From NCBI GenBank assembly GCA_045540115.1, contig JAZQGR010000109.1, forward strand, positions 1-64,000: a DNA stretch of 64,000 bases, read 5' to 3'. Of the stretch, positions 1-8,251 are shown piece by piece. Under the pieces are notes generated by a model, which worked only from the letters and a program-made list of their open reading frames with translations, was not told the origin of the DNA and searched no databases. The translations under genes and the position numbers were made by a program. The stretch is from Colimorpha_A sp045540115 (GTDB lineage: Bacteria > Bacillota > Clostridia > Oscillospirales > CAG-272). Within the stretch, counting starts at the first letter, position 1. Each line of letters opens with the position of its first letter.

Positions 1-105
1 GAAAAGTTGGAAGAGTATATACATTACTACAATAACGACAGAATCTCTCTCAAACTAAAAGGAATGAGCCCAGTTCAATACCGAGCTCATTCGCAAATTA
101 TTTAA
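1..105 (+). CDS. IS3-family transposase (OrfB), C-terminal fragment, 5' end outside window
   Basis: The first 35 codons are the end of a reading frame that enters from the left. It reads EKLEEYIHYYNNDR, then KLKGMSPVQYRAHS, then stop. The Y-I-x-Y-Y-N-N-x-R and L-x-G-M-S-P-x-x-Y-R motifs mark the C-terminus of the rve-type DDE integrase in IS3/IS150-group elements. Only the tail is visible, so intactness of the upstream part cannot be judged. An IS-end-like sequence follows. Confidence 0.85.
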   Translation, partial: EKLEEYIHYYNNDRISLKLKGMSPVQYRAHSQII

Positions 106-140
106 TATTTAATTTTGTCTAAACTTTTGGGTTCACTTCA
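1..140 (+). mobile_element. Right end of an IS3-family (IS150-like) insertion sequence
   Basis: The transposase tail is followed within 10 bp by TGTCTAAACTTTTGGGTTCA (about 116-135), which resembles the right terminal inverted repeat of IS3/IS150-group elements (usually TGTCTAACTTTTGGGG plus a few bases). The exact boundary and target duplication need the left end, which lies outside the window. The end lies about 28 bp from the stop of the minus-strand peptide gene, so the insertion may have removed that operon's terminator or 3' genes. Confidence 0.75.
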
Positions 141-167
141 CGAAGCAGGTGGTTTTTCATCTTGTTA

Positions 168-299
168 TTACTCTCCGAAGGGGTTGAAACCCGGGAAGCT
201 AAAATCGCCGAGGTTGAAGTCAAATCCGGAGCCGGTTATAACGTCTTCATTTTCAAATACTACTACTGTCATAGCGGGCATTTCAAATTTCTTTTCCAT
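168..299 (-). CDS. 43-residue peptide, 'EDVIT-SG' small-protein type, function unknown
   Basis: A short frame with an AAGGAG ribosome binding site 8 bases before its ATG, starting 17 nt after the stop of the large glycoside hydrolase, so the two are probably co-transcribed. The protein begins MEKKFEMPAMTVVVF, has a central NEDVITGSG, and ends in a Phe/Gly/Pro-rich tail (FDFNLGDFSFPGFNPFGE). From memory, short proteins of the form 'charged start, x-P-x-M/I, hydrophobic strand, (E/D)DVITxSG' recur beside surface or secreted proteins in gut Clostridia and are annotated only as hypothetical. There is no signal peptide or cysteine. A role as a RiPP-like precursor, a chaperone or a structural tag is speculation. 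Confidence 0.7.
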   Translation of the reverse strand: MEKKFEMPAMTVVVFENEDVITGSGFDFNLGDFSFPGFNPFGE

Positions 300-315
300 T
301 ATTTTAGCTCCTTTC

Positions 316-3300
316 TTATTTCATTGCCTCGTTAAGGTCGTAGAGTGCCTTAAGGAGAGTTTCCTGCTTCTCGCTCAGCGTTCCGCTCTCAAGTGCTACC
401 TTGATGTAGGAGTAGAGAGAAGCCTTGATCTCGGTCGTTACGTTGACTGTGATAGTATCAGCAACGTGATACTTTCCTGCCTCGGGAGCTGCGTCGATAT
501 AGTAAACGTTTGCCGAACAGCCGTCATTCTTCAGCTCGACCGCTTCGCCGTTAAGTGTAATGGTAACGTCACCCGTAATGATAAAGTGATGGCGGAGGAA
601 TACCTTGCCGTTTTCATCAAAGTGGAGGTTAAACATTACGTACTTGAAGCCGTCAATATCAGCAGGCTTGATTACCTTGTAATCGTCGCTCATCGCACCA
701 TCGGGACCGACTGCTTCTACCTCGTTTTCGCCACCCTTGAAGATGTTTTCAAAGGCGTTGACTACGTTATCCTCTGCTATATCAATCGTGCAATCATAGC
801 CGCACTTATCGCATACGTTATCTTCGCCATAAGTACAGCCTTCCGTCGCGATATCGGATTCATCACAGCATTCACGGTCGAAGCTGTGTGTACCGTCGCC
901 GTTTGTCCAGATGCCTTCATTATCGATATGATTCTCGGGATTCTTTTCGGTATATTCATAACCGCAGAACTGACATTCTGCGCCATTCTGACAGGTTGCT
1001 TCGCCACCCTTATGTTCAGCGTAAGATATCAGAATCTTTTCGCATACAGCGCATTCAAGCCAATGTCCGTGCTCGTCGAACTCGTAGCTGTCAGCGGGAG
1101 TGTGCTCGGTGTTGCCAACGAGTGCAACAGAAGCATCGGAAAGAGCTTTAGCCGCGTTGTCGATATCGGACTGAAGCGACATAGGCTCGCAAAGAACCGT
1201 CTCGGCATTCTTGAAGGCATTCTTAAATGCAATTCCCTGCTCGTTCAAGCAGTAGTCGCCGTTATAGGTATCAACGTTTGCGTAATATACGCTCTTAAGC
1301 GCAGTAAAGTCATTTACATCGGTTGTAACGGGAGTGAAAATATCGATACAGTCAAGGAATCCCCACGCGCCCGATCCCGGAATACCCGAAATCTTAATTG
1401 TGTTAGCACCTGCCTTGAGAGTTACGTAAGTGTCAAAGTAGAAGAAATTAGCGCTTATCGGGTAAGCAAGTGTTACGGGGGTTCCACCGTTAACGGTAAG
1501 ATTATGACCTGATCCTGCATCTGAAACGTATATCGGATTTACCCTTGTTCTGATGCTGATCGGATAAACACCCGCCTTGGGAACGTTGACTGTCATAGTT
1601 ACCGAAACGTTTTGCTCGCTTGTGCTTGCACCGCCTATTCCTGACACATATACACCACTGGATGCATCAGCATTATTATTCTTATATGCATTTCCGTTGA
1701 AAACGCCGTTTTCAGCTTCATATCTCTCGGCACTCGCGGAGAAATCGACTTCGATATAGTCTACCTGAGCCCAAGCACCTGAGCCCGGTACGCCCGAAAT
1801 CTTGATCTCGTTATTGCCTTCCTTGAGTTCGACGATCACAGCGTGTGATATAAACGTATCGCTTACAGGATACCAAACTGTAACGGGCGTGCCGCCGTTG
1901 ATCGCAAGGTTATTAGCTGAGCCCGAGGTTGCCGCGTATTGAGTGGAAGACTTGACGACAAGATTCATCTTGTATCTGCCCGCCTGAGGAGCGGTAACGT
2001 TAAGGATAACGTAAGACTTCTGTTCGTCTGATGATCCGCCAAGATTGCCTACAAACTTTCCGCCGGATGCATCATCTCTGCTTCCGATGCTTGCGACACC
2101 GCCGAGGGTTCCCAATTCAGCCTCAAGCTTTACGGTGTTGTTTGTAAGATTAAATTCGATATAGTCAATATATGCCCAAGCGCTTGAGCCGGGTATACCG
2201 GAGATCTTTATCGTATTTTCTCCTTCGTTCAGCGCAACAGATACTCGCTGAACGATAAACTCATCAACGACAGGATAAGAAAGTGTTACGGGGGTGCCAC
2301 CGTTAATCGAAAGATTATGACCCGAGCCTGTTGATGCCGCCCATTGTGTCGATGACTTAACGGCAAGCTTCATGTCATACACGCCCGCCTTGGGCATATT
2401 TACTGTCATAAGAACGTAAGCGTTTCGTTCACTCGTTGACGTTCCGCCGAGGCCTGCAACGTAGCTTCCGCCTGACGCAGACGCATTATTGCCAACATGA
2501 GATCCGCCAAGAACTCCCGATTCGGCTTCGATACGGTATACGGTCGATCTCTTAAGTCCGATAAGTGCAGTTTTTATTGCGTTAGCCGCCGCCTTGCACT
2601 CAGCATCGGTTGAAGAACGGTCAAATATTACGAGTCTGGCATTGGCGAGTGCATTTTTAAGAGCATCAAAGCCCTCGGAATAGTCGCTTTCAGAGCGGTT
2701 TACGTTTGCATTGTAGAGATTAAGAAGCTCGTTATAAGCATCGGATTTCTCGGGAATATCACCAATGTCAACGGACATAGCTTTAACGCCGTTTTCATTT
2801 GCTTTCTTTTCGCCGTCAACGTAGACGGTAAGACCTGCATCCGCTCCATAGTGTGAGCCGTCCTTATCGTAGATAACGGTAACGTTATGTCCGTGGTAAG
2901 GAAGGTTCTCAAGGCAGAAGTAATTCCAATCAGAGGGAACAAGAGGCTCAATATCGAGAGTATTGTCGGAATCGGGCTTAACGCCGATAAGACCTGTAAT
3001 TATAAGGTTAGCGAACTGAGAATGGTTATAATAGGAGCTTCTCTGTCTGTTCTGGATCCACTCTCCTGTATAAGCGTCGAGGTTCTCACCGATCCAAGGA
3101 GTTTCTCTTATTCCGTCACCGTCAGCATCCTTATAATGAGACTTAGCGTAGTTCTGAAGTATCGTGAAATAGTCTTCTGCTGTGATCGCGGTGTTTGTCT
3201 CATAATTATTTATGAGATTTGACATTGCGATAAGAGTCTGCGTAGTTGCGAACGGCCAGGAAGGACCGTCCCAATGACAAGTATTTATGATCGAATCCTT

Positions 3301-4947
3301 CGCATACTCACGCTCTGCGGTAAGAGGGCCGTACTGCGCATAGAATCCTGTTTCGGGATTCATGAAATCGTTCCACGCGGACGAGTGCTCGACGTCATCG
3401 ACAGGCATATTGAACATCCACGGTACAAGTCCGTACTGTTCTCTTACGTCAACGAGAGCACCGTCGGGAGTATGAAGCGCCTTGTAGAAGTTATCCTTAT
3501 CATCCCAAATCGTTTCAATTGCACTCTGAAGAGCATCAGCCTTTGCAACGTATTCATCGTAAAGCGCCGTGTCACCCTTAAGTTTTGCAAGCTCGGCTAT
3601 TGCGAGAGCGTTTGCGTACATATAGCTATTGAAGGTTGCACGGAAGCTGTTATAAGAGTTGTTGGGGTCGGAAACGGAGCATTCCATTCCCTCGGAGCCG
3701 CCGTTCATTCTGTAAAGACCAAGAGTAGAATCAAAGCGAGCGCCGTTGCTATTAAAATGGACGTAATAATTGACGAGATCATCAAGGTAGTTGGTTATGC
3801 TTTCGTCGCCGCTTGCGAGGTAACTCTGATAATATGCATCAGCAAGCCAGCTTGAATAGAGATATACTGCGTCGATTCCGTCACTGAACCAATGGTTCAT
3901 ATAGTCACTTATATATACACTGTTGCGAAGCCATCTTCCCTCGTAAATATGATGTCCTGCCGCGCAAACAATAGAGTTGTGCGAGCGAGCCCATGATACG
4001 TTTGGAAGGAACTCGGTAATAACGTACGTACCATCAAGAGTAAGACGGATCTGAGAACGATACGTGTGCCAGCGGTAGTAATAGATTCTCTGAATATCGG
4101 CATCGGGAACGTCGATATACGGAATGTTATCGGTGAACCATGCGTTATAAGTCGTCTTCTGTGTGTTAAGAGGATCGCCGTCAGCAAAGAAAGCATCAAG
4201 AGTGCTTTCGGACGCAAGTTCTCTGTCGAAGGAAGCGGCAACCCTGAAGGTTACTGTCTCTCCGACATCAACAGTTGCGGTCTTTATAAGAGTATTTCCG
4301 TCGTCTGCAAAGCCGTCACCTTCTGCACGAATGTCAAGGATATTGACCGTGTCGCGATAATAAGTAGCGGAAAGAGCGCCGTCTGAGGCAACAACGTCCT
4401 TTACAGCTCCGCCAAGCGACGCGTTGACAGTTACCGATACCGGGGAATCCGAATTGTTCGTCGCTTCAATAATGACTGCGATCAGATTATTCTGCGCGAC
4501 GTACTTATAACCAATAACGGAAAGCTCGTCTCCGCCTTTTGATGTTACGTAACTCGGAATAAAGTCAGCGTCGGAAACAGTTACAGCTGTTCCGTCTGCG
4601 GTTACCGTAACAGGCATAGACCAACCGCAGTTAATCATCAAATCGTGGTCGAGTGAGGTGGTCGACACAGGAGTAAGATTAAAGTGTATCCTGCTCTCAT
4701 CAAATCCCCAGCCCGGCTGATAGAACGAGAAGATCGAATCATTATATCCGAGAGGGATATTCTCCGTATACTTTGAAGCAAGAAGCCCGTCAATATCGAC
4801 CTTTGATGTGACAAAATCCGTAATTTTGCTGTCACTTGATTTTGTCGATGCAAAAACAGTCGACACAAGCATTCCGGAACCGATCACAGTATTTATCAAG
4901 AGCACTGCGGCAAGGAACAAAGATAAGAGCTTGTTTTCATTCTTCAT
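316..4947 (-). CDS. Secreted multidomain glycoside hydrolase (six-hairpin/MGH1-like) with three CBM6/35-type modules
   Basis: A 1543-residue exported protein with a signal peptide (KNENK, then a hydrophobic stretch to about residue 33). An N-terminal beta-rich domain is followed by an (alpha/alpha)6-like catalytic region (about 270-690) carrying W-D-G-P-S-W-P, a pattern shared by GH37/GH63/MGH1-type glucosidases. Then come a FIVAR-like helical segment (about 735-800), three similar CBM6/35-like modules starting near residues 806, 938 and 1075, a second FIVAR-like segment (about 1213), a Cys-rich stretch with paired C-x-x-C motifs (about 1285-1390), and a C-terminal beta domain. No LPxTG or SLH anchor is seen. 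The ATG follows GGAGG by 6 nt. The substrate is probably a plant or host glycan, but neither linkage nor family is certain. Confidence 0.8.
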   Translation of the reverse strand: MKNENKLLSLFLAAVLLINTVIGSGMLVSTVFASTKSSDSKITDFVTSKVDIDGLLASKYTENIPLGYNDSIFSFYQPGWGFDESRIHFNLTPVSTTSLDHDLMINCGWSMPVTVTADGTAVTVSDADFIPSYVTSKGGDELSVIGYKYVAQNNLIAVIIEATNNSDSPVSVTVNASLGGAVKDVVASDGALSATYYRDTVNILDIRAEGDGFADDGNTLIKTATVDVGETVTFRVAASFDRELASESTLDAFFADGDPLNTQKTTYNAWFTDNIPYIDVPDADIQRIYYYRWHTYRSQIRLTLDGTYVITEFLPNVSWARSHNSIVCAAGHHIYEGRWLRNSVYISDYMNHWFSDGIDAVYLYSSWLADAYYQSYLASGDESITNYLDDLVNYYVHFNSNGARFDSTLGLYRMNGGSEGMECSVSDPNNSYNSFRATFNSYMYANALAIAELAKLKGDTALYDEYVAKADALQSAIETIWDDKDNFYKALHTPDGALVDVREQYGLVPWMFNMPVDDVEHSSAWNDFMNPETGFYAQYGPLTAEREYAKDSIINTCHWDGPSWPFATTQTLIAMSNLINNYETNTAITAEDYFTILQNYAKSHYKDADGDGIRETPWIGENLDAYTGEWIQNRQRSSYYNHSQFANLIITGLIGVKPDSDNTLDIEPLVPSDWNYFCLENLPYHGHNVTVIYDKDGSHYGADAGLTVYVDGEKKANENGVKAMSVDIGDIPEKSDAYNELLNLYNANVNRSESDYSEGFDALKNALANARLVIFDRSSTDAECKAAANAIKTALIGLKRSTVYRIEAESGVLGGSHVGNNASASGGSYVAGLGGTSTSERNAYVLMTVNMPKAGVYDMKLAVKSSTQWAASTGSGHNLSINGGTPVTLSYPVVDEFIVQRVSVALNEGENTIKISGIPGSSAWAYIDYIEFNLTNNTVKLEAELGTLGGVASIGSRDDASGGKFVGNLGGSSDEQKSYVILNVTAPQAGRYKMNLVVKSSTQYAATSGSANNLAINGGTPVTVWYPVSDTFISHAVIVELKEGNNEIKISGVPGSGAWAQVDYIEVDFSASAERYEAENGVFNGNAYKNNNADASSGVYVSGIGGASTSEQNVSVTMTVNVPKAGVYPISIRTRVNPIYVSDAGSGHNLTVNGGTPVTLAYPISANFFYFDTYVTLKAGANTIKISGIPGSGAWGFLDCIDIFTPVTTDVNDFTALKSVYYANVDTYNGDYCLNEQGIAFKNAFKNAETVLCEPMSLQSDIDNAAKALSDASVALVGNTEHTPADSYEFDEHGHWLECAVCEKILISYAEHKGGEATCQNGAECQFCGYEYTEKNPENHIDNEGIWTNGDGTHSFDRECCDESDIATEGCTYGEDNVCDKCGYDCTIDIAEDNVVNAFENIFKGGENEVEAVGPDGAMSDDYKVIKPADIDGFKYVMFNLHFDENGKVFLRHHFIITGDVTITLNGEAVELKNDGCSANVYYIDAAPEAGKYHVADTITVNVTTEIKASLYSYIKVALESGTLSEKQETLLKALYDLNEAMK
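1335..2535 (-). repeat. Three tandem CBM-coding modules (about 390 bp each) within the large hydrolase
   Basis: The segment encodes three successive modules with the same landmarks: an (L/R)xEAE-x-G start, a S-G-G-x-(Y/F)-V patch, a TSEQ/SDEQ-type motif before V-x-M-T-V, then the shared NGGTPVT and (I/V)-K-I-S-G-(I/V)-P-G-S-(G/S)-A-W followed by D-x-I-(E/D). They have diverged in sequence but clearly arose by internal duplication. Module limits are approximate. Confidence 0.8.
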
Positions 4948-4996
4948 TAGAAGCCTCCGAAAAAAACAGATAAATTTCGCAATTGATATTAACTAT

Positions 4997-5025
4997 ATTT
5001 TATCAAATTCCTTGATACATTTCAA
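4997..5025 (-). promoter_or_regulatory. Sigma-A-type promoter of the large hydrolase gene
   Basis: Minus strand: -35 TTGAAA (5020-5025), 17 bp spacer, -10 TAAAAT (4997-5002). This predicts a leader of roughly 40 nt before the ATG at 4947. Confidence 0.65.
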
Positions 5026-5097
5026 TAGCAATTTATGGACTTTTGATTGCATTTTTGTCTGTTTTTATTACTTTTTAGATGTTTCATGATATATAAA

Positions 5098-5127
5098 GTA
5101 AAACCCGCCGAGTCTGACGACTCGGCG
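5098..5127 (-). terminator. Probable terminator of the pepD operon
   Basis: A perfect 9 bp stem (CGCCGAGTC / GACTCGGCG) with a TGAC or GTCA tetraloop at 5106-5127. On the minus strand it is followed by GGTTTTACTTT, a moderate U tract. It lies about 120 nt past the pepD stop. Confidence 0.55.
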
Positions 5128-5146
5128 ACCTTTATGTAAATGAAGT

Positions 5147-5165
5147 CCTCGCCATAGTGGCGAGG
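5147..5165. other. Second intergenic hairpin in the 4948-5249 gap
   Basis: An 8 bp perfect stem, CCTCGCCA / TGGCGAGG, with a 3-base loop. It has no adjacent T tract on either strand, so it is not an obvious terminator. With the 5106-5127 hairpin it makes a tandem palindromic unit in an otherwise empty 302 bp gap. No gene is seen in the rest of the gap apart from the promoter at 4997-5025. Confidence 0.5.
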
Positions 5166-5249
5166 TTCAATATAGGTTTAGCGATGAACAGAAATAATGT
5201 AAAGAAAAAATGCAGTTTAATGGCACCTTGCGGGTGAATGTTTATTGAT

Positions 5250-6710
5250 TTAATTCATTCTTTCAAGCATCAGAATTACGAGCGACCAAAGTCTTGCAAA
5301 TGATGCAAGCTCAAGAGCCTCGCCCGGTGCATGAATATCCTTTAGCACTGGTCCGATCGAGATAGCGTCAAGATCATTTACAGCTGAGCATATTATTCCG
5401 CACTCAAGTCCCGCGTGGATCGCGGCGATACGCGGCTTTATTCCCTCTCCGAAAATCGCGGGTGCAGTTTTGAGATAGAGCTCCGCAAGCTTCGATTCAT
5501 CCTTCATCGGCCAGCCCGAATATCTGCCGTTTATATCGAGATCGATACCGAGCGCTTTTGACAATTGTTTAGCGGTTATCTCGAGATTATCCATCTTACT
5601 TTCAGAGGAGGAGCGTCCGTGATAATCGAGGAAAATTCCGTCAGAACCGAGGTCACGGACAACCCCGAGATTATTCGACGTTTCGACCATCTCGGGAATG
5701 TTGTTCATTCTTGCGATAACGCCCTCGGGCATAAGTGATACGAGCGTCAGATATCTTGCTGTATCGGCGAACGTAAGCATAGAGTTGTATTCACCTTTTG
5801 CCTTGCCTACTCTAATCTTGATCCTCTTGTCTTCCTTCGGGAGCCATTCCTTGACCGTGGACGTATATTTTTTCAGAAATTCAGTTGCGTTCTCCGGCTC
5901 ATCTGTGAAGATCACAGCCTTACTCTCACGAGGAATCGCGTTTCCTCTGCTGCCACCGCTGATCGTCACGAGAGTAAACGGGTGAGCCTCGTACAGTGAC
6001 GATAGGATCTTTCCGAGAAGAATATTCGCGTTGCCTCTCTGCAGATGGATCTCGGCGCCGGAATGTCCGCCTGTGAGCCCCGATATTTCAATAGAGATCG
6101 GGCGAGCAAATGTCGGAAGGGGAACTCTCTCACACTTGAGAGTAAAATCAAGCGCGATTCCGCCGGCACAGCTTACGGTTGCAACACCTTCTTCCTCGGA
6201 ATCAAGGTTGATTAGTGACTTTGCAGTAACAACTGAATAGTCAAATCCCGTCGCACCGTAAAGACCTGTTTCCTCTCCCGTTGTAAAGAGGCATTCGAGC
6301 GTCGGATGCTTAAGCGTGTTATCGTCAAGAATTGCAAGCATGATCGCAACTGCAACACCATCGTCACCGCCGAGGGTTGTTCCTCTCGCCTTCAGCCAAC
6401 CGTTCTCAATATAGAGATCGAGTCCCTCAGTTTCAAAATCGTGTCCTGTGCCCTCATTCTGCTCACATACCATGTCTGTATGTCCCTGAAGCATAACTGC
6501 AGGGGCATTTGCATAGCCTTCAGACGCATTTTTGCGGATAAAGACGTTATCAAGCTCATCGCGCAGGCAATACAAATCTCTTTCCTTTGCGAATGCTTCA
6601 ATGTAATCCGCTATTCCCTTTTCGTTTCCTGAGCCGTGAGGAATAGCACACAGATCTTCAAAGAAATTAAAAAGCTTTTCAGGCTTATAACCATTAATGA
6701 TATAGTTCAT
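5250..6710 (-). CDS. pepD: Aminoacyl-histidine dipeptidase (beta-Ala-His/Xaa-His, M20C)
   Basis: Cytosolic dizinc peptidase of 486 residues, the usual PepD length, that cleaves Xaa-His and related dipeptides. Visible metal and catalytic motifs are GHTDMV (His77, Asp79), GGDDGVA (about 114-120), TTGEETG (the Glu pair 146-147), INLDSEEEG (about 168-175) and IHAGLECG near the C-terminus. The central lid domain contains GGHSGAEIH. The start ATG lies 1 nt after the stop of the zinc-ribbon gene, so translation is coupled and both genes use the promoter at 7071-7099. It is likely used for peptide-derived amino acid scavenging. Confidence 0.93.
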   Translation of the reverse strand: MNYIINGYKPEKLFNFFEDLCAIPHGSGNEKGIADYIEAFAKERDLYCLRDELDNVFIRKNASEGYANAPAVMLQGHTDMVCEQNEGTGHDFETEGLDLYIENGWLKARGTTLGGDDGVAVAIMLAILDDNTLKHPTLECLFTTGEETGLYGATGFDYSVVTAKSLINLDSEEEGVATVSCAGGIALDFTLKCERVPLPTFARPISIEISGLTGGHSGAEIHLQRGNANILLGKILSSLYEAHPFTLVTISGGSRGNAIPRESKAVIFTDEPENATEFLKKYTSTVKEWLPKEDKRIKIRVGKAKGEYNSMLTFADTARYLTLVSLMPEGVIARMNNIPEMVETSNNLGVVRDLGSDGIFLDYHGRSSSESKMDNLEITAKQLSKALGIDLDINGRYSGWPMKDESKLAELYLKTAPAIFGEGIKPRIAAIHAGLECGIICSAVNDLDAISIGPVLKDIHAPGEALELASFARLWSLVILMLERMN

Positions 6711-6711
6711 T

Positions 6712-7044
6712 TTACGCCTCGTTTTCTTCAGTTTCTTCCTCGCTGAGCTCTAAATCCGGAATCGCGGCAAGCGCTTCTTCATAATCCTTGGCCATAACGT
6801 AGAAATTAAAGGTTTCAGTCAATTCTCCGACATAAAGCGTAATTGCGCTTCCGAGCGTTCCCTTTTTCATAAAACGAATGCCAGCCGCTGTAAGACAGTC
6901 CTCAATAAGAAACGACGATACATAATCCGATTCAGCCACGATAACGAGATCGTCGTCCTTTGCCTCGGTTACAAATTTAGTTCTTTCACATATAGGGCAA
7001 GCACCGTTTTCTGCAACAGCCTTGCATTTAGAGCATATCTTCAT
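6712..7044 (-). CDS. Small zinc-ribbon protein with DUF2007-like domain
   Basis: A 110-residue protein. I chose the ATG at 7044 because AAGGAGG lies 5 nt upstream; the longer upstream frame reads through promoter DNA. The N-terminus has two C-x-x-C pairs (CSKC and CPIC) forming a zinc ribbon. The remainder (VIVAESDYVSSFLIEDCL, AGIRFM, then YVMAKDYEEAL) resembles the ferredoxin-like DUF2007 'putative signal transducing protein' fold, and the end is an acidic tail. No enzymatic residues are evident. It is first in an operon with pepD; a regulatory or adaptor role is only a guess. Confidence 0.75.
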   Translation of the reverse strand: MKICSKCKAVAENGACPICERTKFVTEAKDDDLVIVAESDYVSSFLIEDCLTAAGIRFMKKGTLGSAITLYVGELTETFNFYVMAKDYEEALAAIPDLELSEEETEENEA

Positions 7045-7070
7045 ATTTTCCTCCTTATGGGATTTTTTAC

Positions 7071-7099
7071 AGTATATCACATCTGTTTGAATTTTGCAA
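7071..7099 (-). promoter_or_regulatory. Promoter of the zinc-ribbon/pepD operon
   Basis: Minus strand: -35 TTGCAA (7094-7099), 17 bp spacer, -10 TATACT (7071-7076). It diverges from the carboxypeptidase promoter, with the two -35 boxes about 10 bp apart. Confidence 0.7.
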
Positions 7100-7109
7100 C
7101 GAAAATGCA

Positions 7110-7138
7110 TTGACCTTTTCGACTTTTTTTGATATAAT
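7110..7138 (+). promoter_or_regulatory. Promoter of the D,D-carboxypeptidase gene
   Basis: -35 TTGACC (7110-7115), 17 bp spacer, consensus -10 TATAAT (7133-7138). The ATG at 7168 is about 30 nt downstream. Confidence 0.8.
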
Positions 7139-7167
7139 CGGCATTGAAATTTGATGGAGGTGGTCGA

Positions 7168-8235
7168 ATGAAACGTACCACAGTATTAATTCTTGCAATA
7201 CTACTTGTGCTGACAGGCTGCAGAAGCACCGGCAAGAACGTCGACTCAACTACCTGCGATACAACGTTTGCGGACACAACGATAAATGATACTACGACTG
7301 TCGACGATCAAACGACACTTCCGAACACAGAAAACGTAACAAGCGGAACAACAGCAGAGGAATCGACGACAATCGTTGAAACGACATCCGAACCAATCGA
7401 CGCTCCGAACTTGCTTAACGTTTCTCAGGCTATCAGCGGAATATCGGCAAAAAACGCGTTCGTTTACAATTCTACGACAGATGAGCTTCTTGGAATCAAG
7501 AGCGAAGGTGAAAACTTTTCACCAGCGTCGATCACAAAGCTACTTACAGCTCTATACGCCCTTGAGGCGGCTCCGACTGATCTCGTCATCGCTCCAAAGG
7601 CTGAGGAGCTTGCGCTTGTTGGTAAAAATTCCTCTATTGCCTACATAAAGACACATCACAAGCTGACCGTTTCACAGCTTATTCAAGGAATGCTTATGCC
7701 ATCAGGAAACGATGCAGCTTACACGATTGCCGCGGGTGTCGGAAGATATATTGCAGGTGATCCTGATATGAACGGAAAGGACGCTGTCGATCTGTTCGTT
7801 GCGAAGATGAATGAATATGCGGTTAAGATCGGCTGTACCGGTACGTCATTTACAGTTCCTGACGGACTTGCGGGCAGCGAGCATTACACTACCGTACACG
7901 ATATGATTATTATCGGCAAGCTCGCAATAAACGATCCAATTATTTCCAAATATGCAAAAACCGTTTCGGAAAAGGTATACTATGCAAGCGGTCATTCGAT
8001 AACGTGGAATAATTCAAATTACCTGATAAATCCAAACAACGAGTATTATTCGCCATACGTTAACGGTCTTAAGACAGGATCACTCAGCGGTAACTACTGC
8101 GTTTACGTCAGTGCTGTAATTAACGACAATACCTATCTTATCGGAATATTCGGATCTCCCACAAAGAGCGGCAGATACGATGATGCTCACACTTTGATAA
8201 ATGCTATTCTTGAGGATCTGAAAGAAGCAGGCTGA
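7168..8235 (+). CDS. Lipoprotein D-alanyl-D-alanine carboxypeptidase (peptidase S11)
   Basis: A 355-residue penicillin-binding protein that trims the terminal D-Ala of peptidoglycan stem peptides at the outer face of the membrane. The start at 7168 follows GGAGGTGG; an earlier in-frame ATG has no ribosome site. A lipobox LTGC puts the lipidated Cys at 18. A Thr/Ser/Asp-rich linker (about 20-78) tethers the catalytic domain. Active-site motifs are S-I-T-K (Ser121, Lys124), S-G-N (179-181) and K-T-G (302-304). Membrane attachment by a lipid rather than by the usual C-terminal amphipathic helix of DacA fits the lack of a PBP5 C-terminal domain. Confidence 0.92.
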   Translation: MKRTTVLILAILLVLTGCRSTGKNVDSTTCDTTFADTTINDTTTVDDQTTLPNTENVTSGTTAEESTTIVETTSEPIDAPNLLNVSQAISGISAKNAFVYNSTTDELLGIKSEGENFSPASITKLLTALYALEAAPTDLVIAPKAEELALVGKNSSIAYIKTHHKLTVSQLIQGMLMPSGNDAAYTIAAGVGRYIAGDPDMNGKDAVDLFVAKMNEYAVKIGCTGTSFTVPDGLAGSEHYTTVHDMIIIGKLAINDPIISKYAKTVSEKVYYASGHSITWNNSNYLINPNNEYYSPYVNGLKTGSLSGNYCVYVSAVINDNTYLIGIFGSPTKSGRYDDAHTLINAILEDLKEAG

Positions 8236-8251
8236 CGCCTGCTTCTTTTTT
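8224..8251 (+). terminator. Terminator overlapping the carboxypeptidase stop codon
   Basis: Stem GAAGCAGGC / GCCTGCTTC (8224-8232 / 8237-8245) with loop TGAC, then six Ts. The UGA stop lies in the loop, so the last codons form the stem. It separates this gene from the convergent udp. Confidence 0.85.

Noticed and set aside
115..1512. Plus-strand open frame of 465 codons
   Set aside because: It lies opposite the 3' half of the large hydrolase, whose minus frame has recognisable CBM and FIVAR-like domains. The plus frame starts inside the IS end, has no ribosome site and shows no known motif.
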